Below the pieces are notes generated by a model that was given only the letters and a program-made list of their open reading frames with translations, made no database searches and had not been told where the DNA came from. Shown here piece after piece: positions 6,649 through 14,477 of a DNA stretch of 30,910 nt. The stretch is from MAG-121220-bin8 sp965655865. GTDB lineage: Bacteria > Bacteroidota > Bacteroidia > Flavobacteriales > Flavobacteriaceae. The stretch's first letter is position 1. Every line of letters begins with the position of its first letter. Both the position numbers and the translations under genes were made by a program. The stretch covers positions 1 to 30,910 of the forward strand of contig CBFHJJ010000015.1 in assembly GCA_965655865.1 (NCBI GenBank), written 5' to 3'.

Positions 6649-9261
6649 ATGGAAGAAGATTACATTGAGCAAAGCCAGCCAAGTTCAGAAAATGAATTAG
6701 AAGATTCATTGATCAGAGTTTCAGGAATGTATAAAGACTGGTTCCTTGATTATGCTTCATATGTAATATTAGAAAGAGCTGTTCCTTCAATTGAAGATGG
6801 TTTTAAACCTGTTCAAAGAAGAATTCTTCATTCGATGAAAGATTTAGATGACGGAAGGTTTAACAAGGTTGCTAATATAGTCGGACACACAATGCAGTAT
6901 CATCCTCATGGAGATGCAAGTATTGCAGATGCAATGGTTCAGATAGGACAAAAGGATCTTTTAATCGAAACGCAAGGTAACTGGGGAAATATTTTAACTG
7001 GAGATAGATCTGCAGCTTCAAGATATATTGAGGCTAGGTTGTCAAAGTTTGCTCTAGAAGTAGTTTTTAGTCCAAAAATTACTAAATGGCAATCATCTTA
7101 CGATGGTAGGAGAAAGGAACCTATTAATTTGCCTGTTAAGTTTCCATTGCTGTTGGCTCAAGGGGGTGAAGGTATAGCAGTTGGATTATCAACAAAAATT
7201 TTACCACATAATTTCATTGAACTAATTGATTCTTCCATTAAATGTTTGAAAGGTCAAAAATTTATAATATATCCTGACTTTCCAACTTCTGGTATTATGG
7301 ATGTTAGTAATTATAATGATGGTTTAAGAGGAGGAAGGATTAAAGTTAGAGCTAGAATAAATCAATTAAATAAAAATACACTAGTTATTAGTGAGATACC
7401 ATTTACAACAACAACTTCTTCCTTGATTGACTCAATATTAAAGGCAAATGACAATGGTAAAATTAAAATCAAAAAGATTGAGGATAACACTGCCAATAAT
7501 GTAGAAGTTTTAGTTCATTTACCTTCAAATGTTTCTCCCGATAAAACTATTGATGGTTTATTTGCTTTTACATCATGCGAAACATCTGTTTCTCCACTGG
7601 GGTGTGTTATTGAAAACAATAAGCCTTTGTTTATTGGTGTTTCAGAAATTTTAAAAAGATCTACCGAAAACACAAAAGATTTATTGAGACTTGAGTTAGA
7701 GTATAAAAAAAGTGATTACGAAAATCAATGGCATTACGCTTCGCTTGAAAGAATTTTTATCGAGAACAGAATATATAGAGACATAGAAAATGTCGATACT
7801 TGGAAAGGTGTAATTTCTGCAATTTCAAATGGTTTAAAGCCTTTTACAGCACATTTAAAAAGAGAGGTAGTTGAGGATGATATAGTTAGATTAACTGAAA
7901 TTAAAATTAAAAGAATTTCAAAGTTTGACATCGACAAAGCACAAATCAAAATTGAAGCCATTGAAGATGAATTAGATAAAATCGCATTTAATTTAGGTAA
8001 TCTTACTGATTTTGCTATTACTTATTTTAAAAACCTTAAGTCTGTTTACGGTAAAGAAAAAAGGAGGAAAACAGAGATTAGGATTTTTGCAGATGTAGAT
8101 GCAAAGAAAGTAGTTGTAAAAAACTGTAAACTATATGTTAACAGAGAGGAAGGGTTTATTGGAACCTCAATAAAAAGAGACGAATTTGTTGAAGAATGTT
8201 CTGATATTGATGACGTTATAACTTTTACTGAGGATGGTAAAATGATGGTAACAAAAGTAGAATCTAAAAAATTTATTTCCAAAAACATTAAACATGTAGC
8301 TGTTTTTAAAAAGAAAGACAAAAGAACAGTATATAATATGATATATAGAGATGGCAAGAAGGGTACTTCCTACATAAAAAGATTTAGTGTAACAGGAGTT
8401 ACAAGAGATAAAGTGTATGATTTAACTAATGGAAATGAAGATTCAAAAATGTTATATTTTTCTGCTAATCCAAATGGTGAAGCTGAAATAGTAAATATAA
8501 TTTTAAGGCAAACTGGCTCGATTAAAAAATTAAAGTGGGAGTTAGATTTTGCAGATTTAGATATTAAAGGAAGATCCTCCAAAGGAAATATTGTTTCTAA
8601 GTATACAATTAACAAAATTGAATTCAAAGAAAAAGGATTGTCCACTTTAAAGCCTAGAAAAATTTGGTTTGATGAGACTATTCAAAGACTGAACGTTGAT
8701 GAAAGAGGTGAGTTATTAGGAGAGTTCAAGAGCGATGATTGTTTAATTATAATCCAGCAAAACGGTTCACTTAAAACAGTAAAACCTGACATGAATATGC
8801 ATTTTCCAGACGATATGATTGCTTTAGAAAAGTGGATTCCTGAAAAACCAATTTCTGTTTTGTATTTCAATAGACAAAAAGATTGCTATTTTGTTAAAAG
8901 ATTTTTAGCAGGAAATCAAAATAATGATCAGAAATTTATACCTGAAGGTTCAAAAATACAACTTGAACTAGTTTCTACTGATTGGAGACCAGTCATTGAA
9001 CTTACTTATCCTAAAACCTCAAAAGGTGTGAGAGATAGTGAAACTAAAAACATTGACGAATTGATTTCAATAAAAGGAATTAAGGCTATTGGAAATAAAT
9101 TAAGTTCATTTAAGATTAAAAATATTAATCAATTAGAACCTCTTGAGTATTTACCACCTGAAAAAAAAGAGATTAACGATCTAGATGTTGAATCAGAAGA
9201 AATAAAGACTGATACTAAGGATCTTACTGATGACCAAGGGCAAACAGAACTTGAGTTTTAG
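6649..9261 (+). CDS. parC: DNA topoisomerase IV subunit A
   Basis: The 870-residue breakage-and-rejoining subunit that partners ParE. Tyr126 in SAASRYIEARLS is the DNA-linking tyrosine. The region equivalent to the quinolone pocket reads YHPHGDASIADAM: Ala90 occupies the place of E. coli GyrA Ser83, while Asp94 keeps the acidic anchor equivalent to Asp87. A long coiled-coil tower region follows (about residues 400-500), and the C-terminal third should be the DNA-wrapping domain. I do not see the gyrase GyrA-box (QRRGGKG), which supports topoisomerase IV. The last 45 residues are acidic and probably disordered. The stop codon overlaps the convergent lipoprotein gene by four bases. Confidence 0.93.
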   Translation: MEEDYIEQSQPSSENELEDSLIRVSGMYKDWFLDYASYVILERAVPSIEDGFKPVQRRILHSMKDLDDGRFNKVANIVGHTMQYHPHGDASIADAMVQIGQKDLLIETQGNWGNILTGDRSAASRYIEARLSKFALEVVFSPKITKWQSSYDGRRKEPINLPVKFPLLLAQGGEGIAVGLSTKILPHNFIELIDSSIKCLKGQKFIIYPDFPTSGIMDVSNYNDGLRGGRIKVRARINQLNKNTLVISEIPFTTTTSSLIDSILKANDNGKIKIKKIEDNTANNVEVLVHLPSNVSPDKTIDGLFAFTSCETSVSPLGCVIENNKPLFIGVSEILKRSTENTKDLLRLELEYKKSDYENQWHYASLERIFIENRIYRDIENVDTWKGVISAISNGLKPFTAHLKREVVEDDIVRLTEIKIKRISKFDIDKAQIKIEAIEDELDKIAFNLGNLTDFAITYFKNLKSVYGKEKRRKTEIRIFADVDAKKVVVKNCKLYVNREEGFIGTSIKRDEFVEECSDIDDVITFTEDGKMMVTKVESKKFISKNIKHVAVFKKKDKRTVYNMIYRDGKKGTSYIKRFSVTGVTRDKVYDLTNGNEDSKMLYFSANPNGEAEIVNIILRQTGSIKKLKWELDFADLDIKGRSSKGNIVSKYTINKIEFKEKGLSTLKPRKIWFDETIQRLNVDERGELLGEFKSDDCLIIIQQNGSLKTVKPDMNMHFPDDMIALEKWIPEKPISVLYFNRQKDCYFVKRFLAGNQNNDQKFIPEGSKIQLELVSTDWRPVIELTYPKTSKGVRDSETKNIDELISIKGIKAIGNKLSSFKIKNINQLEPLEYLPPEKKEINDLDVESEEIKTDTKDLTDDQGQTELEF

Positions 9262-9635
9262 TCTTTAATTTTTTTTACAAATCCTCTTTGTTTGTTTTTT
9301 ACATCACCCACAAAGGAATATTCAAAAGTGTATGAATTTTCATTAGTAGATAGAATCTTCATTTGTACAGATTTCTTTTCACTCAAAGATTTAGGATTTA
9401 CTTTTTTATATATACACTCACAATCTGAAACCCATTTAACAGAATTTGAATCAATTTTTTCGTTAAAAAAACCAATTTCAAGATCTTTCGTTCTTGTAAA
9501 CTTGGTAATAAGCGTATCACCATCTTCTGAAATTGATTTAAATTCAAATGTTCCTGTTTGAAATTTTACACAATCTCTCTCTGGGAAACTACAAGAATTC
9601 ATAACAAACAATAATAAAATAAGTCTAATATACAT
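9258..9635 (-). CDS. Small lipoprotein found beside parC
   Basis: The 125-residue protein begins with a hydrophobic stretch LILLLFVMNSC (residues 5-15), which looks like a lipoprotein signal peptide with Cys15 as the lipidated residue. The residues before the cysteine (M-N-S) depart somewhat from the classic lipobox. The mature part has two more cysteines in VSDCECIYKK plus Cys21, and mostly beta-prone sequence. I recognise it as a small flavobacterial protein next to topoisomerase IV genes that databases have sometimes labelled 'DNA topoisomerase IV' by proximity; nothing in it resembles a topoisomerase. It is convergent with parC and lies 13 bases downstream of the XRE gene on the same strand, so it may be co-transcribed with that regulator. 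Function unknown. Confidence 0.75.
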   Translation of the reverse strand: MYIRLILLLFVMNSCSFPERDCVKFQTGTFEFKSISEDGDTLITKFTRTKDLEIGFFNEKIDSNSVKWVSDCECIYKKVNPKSLSEKKSVQMKILSTNENSYTFEYSFVGDVKNKQRGFVKKIKD

Positions 9636-9648
9636 TTATATAAAATTA

Positions 9649-9978
9649 TTAATTTTTATATATTTTACAGGAACCATCTTTATAAAATATTACAATTTTT
9701 TCCACATCAGATTCAATATCGTCATTTTTAGATGTTTTAATTTTTTCAGTAGGAGCAGGGGGTTCATTTAAGTGACTTGAACCACCAAACAACCAATCTA
9801 AACTTACATTGTCAATGGAATTGTTGATTTTTAATATGAAATCAAGGCTTGGTTTATTTCTTCCGCTTAGTACGTGTGAAACGCTAGATCTTTGAACGCC
9901 AATTTTTTCAGCAAATTTTGACGCGGTCAAACCTTCGTTTTCTATTATTTTTTTTAGCTTTTCTGTAAAATCTATCAT
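9649..9978 (-). CDS. XRE-family helix-turn-helix transcriptional regulator
   Basis: A 109-residue cytosolic DNA-binding protein. Residues 1-60 form an HTH domain of the Cro/C1 type; TASKFAEKIGVQRSSVSHVL covers both helices of the motif, followed by SGRNKPSLDFI and the LDWLFGG segment. The tail is a flexible linker rich in Pro, Lys and Glu, then a conserved-looking end EKIVIFYKDGSCKIYKN. The start at 9978 (MIDFTEKL) is preferred over ATG at 10014, because the family begins there and the extra 12 residues would put a palindromic operator inside the coding region. It diverges from the M14 peptidase gene; the shared intergenic region carries three TACAATTGTA sites, suggesting autoregulation and control of the peptidase (inference). 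Confidence 0.85.
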   Translation of the reverse strand: MIDFTEKLKKIIENEGLTASKFAEKIGVQRSSVSHVLSGRNKPSLDFILKINNSIDNVSLDWLFGGSSHLNEPPAPTEKIKTSKNDDIESDVEKIVIFYKDGSCKIYKN

Positions 9979-9992
9979 GTATACAATTGTAA
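9979..9992. promoter_or_regulatory. Operator-like site 1 (TACAATTGTA palindrome)
   Basis: The perfect 10-base palindrome TACAATTGTA occupies 9982-9991 within GTATACAATTGTAA. It directly abuts the XRE start codon (minus strand, 9978), so a protein bound here would block transcription or translation initiation of the regulator gene. Confidence 0.6.
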
Positions 9993-10052
9993 ATTTATGA
10001 AAAATAAACAACATAAATACTATAAATATTATACATTATATATTAAATTTTA

Positions 10053-10069
10053 TTAAAGTTAAACTTTAA
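10053..10069. promoter_or_regulatory. 17-base palindrome TTAAAGTTAAACTTTAA
   Basis: TTAAAGTT, one base, AACTTTAA: two perfect 8-base arms around a single A. It lies between operator-like sites 1 and 2 and has a different sequence from them. It could bind a second regulator or be a chance AT-rich palindrome; the two G/C pairs per molecule make it only moderately unusual. Confidence 0.35.
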
Positions 10070-10124
10070 CAAAACTATATAAACATCTTAAAAACATATA
10101 TTTACATAAGGTTTTCTTTTTTTT

Positions 10125-10138
10125 GTATACAATTGTAA
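10125..10138. promoter_or_regulatory. Operator-like site 2 (TACAATTGTA palindrome)
   Basis: The palindrome occupies 10128-10137 within GTATACAATTGTAA, which is identical over 14 bases to site 1 and in the same orientation. It lies 87 bases upstream of the M14 peptidase start codon. Confidence 0.6.
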
Positions 10139-10177
10139 TATACAGAACAGTTTATTAGCAATTATTTAAAATTATTA

Positions 10178-10191
10178 GTTTACAATTGTAA
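10178..10191. promoter_or_regulatory. Operator-like site 3 (TACAATTGTA palindrome)
   Basis: The palindrome occupies 10181-10190 in a region reading GTTTACAATTGTAA, one base different from sites 1 and 2. Its centre lies 53 bases from that of site 2, about five helical turns. It contains the TTG (10186-10188) that would be the -33 element of the peptidase promoter. Confidence 0.6.
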
Positions 10192-10212
10192 TCATTAGTA
10201 TTATTAAATTTG
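10186..10212 (+). promoter_or_regulatory. Predicted promoter of the M14 peptidase gene
   Basis: TTG at 10186-10188, 16 bases, then TAAATTTG at 10205-10212. The -7 element is an exact TAnnTTTG; the spacing is one base below the usual range. It ends 12 bases before the ATG at 10225. The -33 part lies inside operator-like site 3. Confidence 0.45.
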
Positions 10213-10224
10213 TAAAAAAAATTA

Positions 10225-11340
10225 ATGAATATTATTATTGAAAATTATACTGATTATAAAGAAAAAGAAATATTTGGTAGATATATCAATAACGAATCAA
10301 TAGCAAACTTAAATTTTAAATATTCTTCAAAAATTTGCGGATACAGTGTAAATAATTTACCAATTTATTCTTTTAAAATAGGTTCAGGAAAAACTAGATT
10401 GCTAATTTGGTCTCAGATGCACGGTAATGAGTCTACCTCAACAAAAGCACTTTTTGATTCAATTTCATTTTTTTGTAATTATGAACAGAAAATATTTGAT
10501 GATCTAACCTTGTTGATTATACCAATATTAAATCCAGATGGCGCTTTAAAATATACTAGAGAAAATTACAATAATATAGATCTTAACAGAGATGCAGTTA
10601 ATTTATCTCAACCAGAAAGTCTTGTCTTAAAAAATATTTACAATGATTTTAAGCCAGATTTTTGTTTTAATCTTCATGGTCAAAGATCAATATATTCAAC
10701 TGTTAACTTTAATTCTTCTATATTGTCTTTTTTATCTCCATCCTCTGATTTTGACAGAAATGAAACTGATTCAAGAGTACAATCAATGAAAATCATATTA
10801 GATATATTTGATAATCTCAAAACATTGATTCCTAATAATATTGGAAGATATAATGATGAATTCAATATCAATTGCGTTGGGGATACATTTCAGTCTTTAA
10901 ATACACCTACAATTTTATTTGAATCAGGTCATTACTCTAACGATTATACCAGAGAAATATCAAGATATTACACATCTTTGGCAATTACATATGCTGTTAA
11001 ATCAATACATTCAAAAGATTTTAATCTACAAAATCATAAAGATTATTATAAGATACCTGAAAATTCTACAAATTTGTGTGATGTTTTTATTAAAAACATT
11101 AAAATAATGCAATCTTCAAGTCAGCATGTCGATTTATCGATCTTGTACAAAGAAAAACTAAATTTAGTTTCTAAAGAAGTTGAATTTATTCCAGAAATTA
11201 GTGAATTCGGAAAACTAGAAAAAGTTTCAGGCCATCTGGTAGCAGATTTTATTTTAATCAATAATGTATTTGATATCTCTGTTGAGAATGATTTAGATAA
11301 AATTATTGTTATAGCTAAGGAATTACGAAATATTCATTAA
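10225..11340 (+). CDS. M14-family zinc metallopeptidase, probably cytosolic
   Basis: A 371-residue zinc carboxypeptidase-like protein. The zinc ligands are visible as His66 and Glu69 in QMHGNES and His151 in NLHGQ. NPDG (residues 103-106) and LNRD with Arg122 form the substrate-binding region, and Glu233 in ILFESGH is the expected catalytic glutamate. All essential residues are present, so it should be active. The last 110 residues look like an accessory domain. Unlike most secreted M14 carboxypeptidases there is no signal peptide or membrane segment, so it probably acts in the cytosol on peptides or amide conjugates; the substrate is not predictable. It is divergent from the XRE regulator and preceded by two operator-like sites, suggesting repression. 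Confidence 0.88.
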   Translation: MNIIIENYTDYKEKEIFGRYINNESIANLNFKYSSKICGYSVNNLPIYSFKIGSGKTRLLIWSQMHGNESTSTKALFDSISFFCNYEQKIFDDLTLLIIPILNPDGALKYTRENYNNIDLNRDAVNLSQPESLVLKNIYNDFKPDFCFNLHGQRSIYSTVNFNSSILSFLSPSSDFDRNETDSRVQSMKIILDIFDNLKTLIPNNIGRYNDEFNINCVGDTFQSLNTPTILFESGHYSNDYTREISRYYTSLAITYAVKSIHSKDFNLQNHKDYYKIPENSTNLCDVFIKNIKIMQSSSQHVDLSILYKEKLNLVSKEVEFIPEISEFGKLEKVSGHLVADFILINNVFDISVENDLDKIIVIAKELRNIH

Positions 11341-11344
11341 ATAT

Positions 11345-11376
11345 TTGATTTAAATAAAAATAATTCAATATATTCG
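11345..11376 (+). promoter_or_regulatory. Possible promoter of the Lrp/AsnC-ppc pair
   Basis: TTG at 11345-11347, 21 bases, then TATATTCG at 11369-11376, one mismatch from TAnnTTTG. It lies in the 63-base gap after the M14 gene and would give a leader of about 22 bases. Confidence 0.4.
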
Positions 11377-11403
11377 CAATTCTTTAAATTAAAATACAAT
11401 AAA

Positions 11404-11886
11404 ATGGCTAAAATTAAACTTGATGAAATTGATCACCAGATTCTAGACCTTCTAATCGACAATACAAGAACTGCATTTACTGATATAGCTAAAAAATTAT
11501 TAATCTCAGCTGGAACGGTTCATGTTAGAGTAAAAAAAATGGAAGATGCAGGTATTATTAAAGGATCTTCTCTTACTCTAGATTATAAAAAATTAGGATA
11601 TACTTTTATAGCGTACATCGGCATTTTTCTTGAAAAAACTCATCAGACTAAGTTTGTTCTTCAAAGACTTGAAGCTATTCCATTTGTAACAGTAGCCCAT
11701 ATTACCACTGGAAAATTCAATATTTTCTGTAAAGTTCGTGCTAAAAGTACTGACCATGCTAAAGAGATTATATTTTTGATTGATGATGTAGAAGGAGTTT
11801 CTAGAACAGAAACTATGATATCACTTGAAGAAAGCATTAATGACAAGAAAAGACTTATGCACAGAATTTTTAATGAATTACAATAA
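11404..11886 (+). CDS. Lrp/AsnC-family transcriptional regulator
   Basis: The 160-residue protein has the standard two-domain layout: an N-terminal winged HTH (DEIDHQILDLLIDNTRTAF to about residue 60, with recognition helix near SAGTVHVRVKKME) and a C-terminal RAM/AsnC effector domain (about residues 70-150) that in relatives binds amino acids and drives oligomer formation. It starts at MAKIKLDEID. The PEP carboxylase gene follows after five bases, so they share a transcript. That arrangement suggests that amino-acid status could influence anaplerosis, but which effector it senses cannot be told from sequence. Confidence 0.92.
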   Translation: MAKIKLDEIDHQILDLLIDNTRTAFTDIAKKLLISAGTVHVRVKKMEDAGIIKGSSLTLDYKKLGYTFIAYIGIFLEKTHQTKFVLQRLEAIPFVTVAHITTGKFNIFCKVRAKSTDHAKEIIFLIDDVEGVSRTETMISLEESINDKKRLMHRIFNELQ

Positions 11887-11891
11887 AATTA

Positions 11892-14477
11892 GTGAGAGAA
11901 CTAACAAAAAAAGAAAGATTTAACGATAAAGTTCTTTCTAGATTCAACTTATACAATAGCATTTTTTCAACTCTACCTTACGAAAGTATAGCCAAAACTG
12001 GTGTAATGCTTCCTTTGTTCGAAAGAATTTGTATCGATGGTTATAAGAAAAGTAATAATCCAACAGAAATTGTAAATGATTTTTTTGATACTTACCTGAC
12101 TGGATCTGATGATACGGAAAAAGTTGCTCTTTTATTTCGTTTTATTCAATATATTGAAAGACAGGTTGTTCTTTTTGATGCAGTTGAAGATGCCTCTTTT
12201 TCTTTAATTAATAATTTAGATGGTAGGGGAACTTTGCGTAGTTTAAAAGAAGAAGTTGAATCTAAAAACAAAAAATCTGAACTTAAAAAGTATTTGTCTA
12301 AATTTAAAATAAGGCCAGTTTTAACCGCTCATCCAACTCAGTTTTATCCAGGTTCAGTTTTAGGTATTATTACTGATTTAACAAGTGCTGTTAAAAAAAA
12401 TAATTTAGCTGAAATTAAAGTTTTACTATCTCAGCTAGGAAAGACTCCTTTTTTCAAAAACAAAAAACCAACACCTTACGACGAAGCGGTTAGTTTAACA
12501 TGGTATTTAGAAAATGTTTTTTACAATTCTATAAGCAATATTTACAAGTACATTAAAACAAATATTTTTGATGGCAAGGATTTTGACAATGACATAGTTA
12601 ATTTAGGTTTTTGGCCTGGTGGAGACAGAGATGGAAACCCTTTTGTGACAACTAAAATTACTTTGAAAACTGCAAATAAGTTAAGAAGCGATATTATTAA
12701 AAATTATTACAGAGATATAAGGAACTTAAGAAGAAGATTGACTTTCAAAAATATTGAACCTAAAGTAGTTGATATAGAAAATAGATTATACAAAAGTATT
12801 TTTAACGAAAGTAAAACTCCAAAAATTAGTTTATTTGAGCTTAAAACTGAATTAAACAATATAAAAAGTATTCTTATTTCTCAACACAACTCTCTATTCT
12901 TAGAAGAATTAGATGAGATTATTGATAAAGTAAAAATATTTGGTTATCATTTTGCTAGTCTTGATATTAGGCAAGATTCTAGAATACATAGCAATGTTTT
13001 TAATTCTGTCTTTAAAATCGCTCAGAAAAATCTAAACAAATTATTTCCAGAAAATTATTTGGAGCTAAACGAAGAAAAAAAGATTAAAATTTTATCTAAA
13101 ATTAAAGGAGATATTTCACCTGATCTTTTTAATGATGAATTATCGGTTTCTACGTTGAGTTCAATACGAGCTATGAAAGAAATTCAGTCAAACAATGGAG
13201 AAAAGGCTTGTAATAGATACATTATTAGTAATAACCAGTCTGCGTTGAATATATTAGAAGTCTTTACTATGTTTAGACTTAGTGATTGGGAGAATCCAAC
13301 AGTAGATATTGTTCCTTTATTTGAAACAGTTTCGGATTTAAAAGTTGCTTCGAAAGTTATGGAGTCTGTTTATACCACCCCAGTTTATAAAAATCATTTA
13401 AAACAGAGAAATAATCAACAAACTATTATGTTGGGTTTTTCAGATGGAACTAAAGATGGAGGCTATTTAATGGCCAACTGGAGTATTTTAAAAGCTAAGG
13501 AAGCTCTTACATCAATTTCTAGAAAATATGGAATTAAAGCAATATTTTTTGACGGAAGAGGAGGTCCGCCAGCTAGAGGAGGAGGTAATACTCATCAATT
13601 CTACTCTTCGATGGGTGAATTTGTTGAGTCTGATGAAATTCAACTTACCGTTCAAGGCCAAACAATAAGTTCAAATTTTGGAACAGTTCAATCTTGCCAA
13701 TACAATCTAGAGCAACTATTGAGTTCTGGAATTCAGAACAGGGTTTTAAGCGATGTTAACAACAGTTCTAGTAGAGAAGATAAATTAATACTAGATAAGC
13801 TGGCTAACATTAGCTATAAAGCATACACAGACTTTAAAGATCATCCTATGTTTGTCCCTTATTTAGAACACGTTAGCACTATAAAATATTATGCTAAAAC
13901 AAATATTGGAAGTAGGCCCTCAAAACGTGGTAGTGCGGATTCTAAATTTGATTTTTCATCTTTAAGAGCAATTCCATTTGTGGGAAGTTGGAGTCAATTA
14001 AAACAGAACGTTCCTGGTTTTTATGGTGTTGGAACTGCATTAAAATATTACAGTGACAGAAAAGAATTTTCCAAGGTTAAAAATCTTTACAAAAGTTCTC
14101 CTTTTTTCAGAACATTAATTTCTAACAGTATGATGAGCTTAACAAAGTCTTTTTTTAAATTAACTGCCTATATGAAAAATGACCCACAATATGGAGAGTT
14201 TTGGTTGTTGATTTACAATGAGTATAAGCTTACTAAAAAATTAATTTTAAGACTGTCTGGATTTGATCATTTAATGCAAAATGAACCAGCTAATAAAGCT
14301 TCAATACAGACAAGAGAAAAGATTGTACTACCATTAATTACAATTCAACAATATGCTTTAAGAAAAATTAAAGATATTGAAAACGGAAATCATCCAAATA
14401 AAGATTTATCTCTTTATGAGAAAATGGTTACTAGATCTTTGTTTGGAAATATTAATGCTAGTAGAAACTCAGCTTAA
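11892..14477 (+). CDS. ppc: Phosphoenolpyruvate carboxylase
   Basis: The 861-residue enzyme adds bicarbonate to PEP to make oxaloacetate, replenishing the TCA cycle. Diagnostic motifs are VLTAHPTQ with catalytic His147, GGDRDGNPFVT, and the glycine-rich loop DGRGGPPARGGG (Asp554 onward). The C-terminus ends in RNSA rather than the more usual RNTG. The start is GTG at 11892, five bases after the Lrp/AsnC stop; the first internal Met (residue 39) already lies in conserved sequence, so a later start would truncate the protein. The 3' end overlaps the convergent aroB gene by nine bases. It is likely co-transcribed with the upstream regulator. Confidence 0.95.
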   Translation: MRELTKKERFNDKVLSRFNLYNSIFSTLPYESIAKTGVMLPLFERICIDGYKKSNNPTEIVNDFFDTYLTGSDDTEKVALLFRFIQYIERQVVLFDAVEDASFSLINNLDGRGTLRSLKEEVESKNKKSELKKYLSKFKIRPVLTAHPTQFYPGSVLGIITDLTSAVKKNNLAEIKVLLSQLGKTPFFKNKKPTPYDEAVSLTWYLENVFYNSISNIYKYIKTNIFDGKDFDNDIVNLGFWPGGDRDGNPFVTTKITLKTANKLRSDIIKNYYRDIRNLRRRLTFKNIEPKVVDIENRLYKSIFNESKTPKISLFELKTELNNIKSILISQHNSLFLEELDEIIDKVKIFGYHFASLDIRQDSRIHSNVFNSVFKIAQKNLNKLFPENYLELNEEKKIKILSKIKGDISPDLFNDELSVSTLSSIRAMKEIQSNNGEKACNRYIISNNQSALNILEVFTMFRLSDWENPTVDIVPLFETVSDLKVASKVMESVYTTPVYKNHLKQRNNQQTIMLGFSDGTKDGGYLMANWSILKAKEALTSISRKYGIKAIFFDGRGGPPARGGGNTHQFYSSMGEFVESDEIQLTVQGQTISSNFGTVQSCQYNLEQLLSSGIQNRVLSDVNNSSSREDKLILDKLANISYKAYTDFKDHPMFVPYLEHVSTIKYYAKTNIGSRPSKRGSADSKFDFSSLRAIPFVGSWSQLKQNVPGFYGVGTALKYYSDRKEFSKVKNLYKSSPFFRTLISNSMMSLTKSFFKLTAYMKNDPQYGEFWLLIYNEYKLTKKLILRLSGFDHLMQNEPANKASIQTREKIVLPLITIQQYALRKIKDIENGNHPNKDLSLYEKMVTRSLFGNINASRNSA

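Noticed and set aside
4794..9261. DNA gyrase subunits GyrB and GyrA instead of topoisomerase IV
   Set aside because: The adjacent pairing, the lengths, and the lack of a visible QRRGGKG GyrA-box in the A subunit favour topoisomerase IV.
9979..10014. A longer XRE regulator starting at ATG 10014
   Set aside because: It would add 12 residues unlike the family, and would place the operator-like palindrome inside the coding region. MIDFTEKL at 9978 is the natural start.
10919..11107. Open frame inside the M14 gene on the same strand
   Set aside because: It is a shifted frame within a clear M14 peptidase. The hydrophobic, Ile-rich translation is what AT-rich DNA gives by chance.
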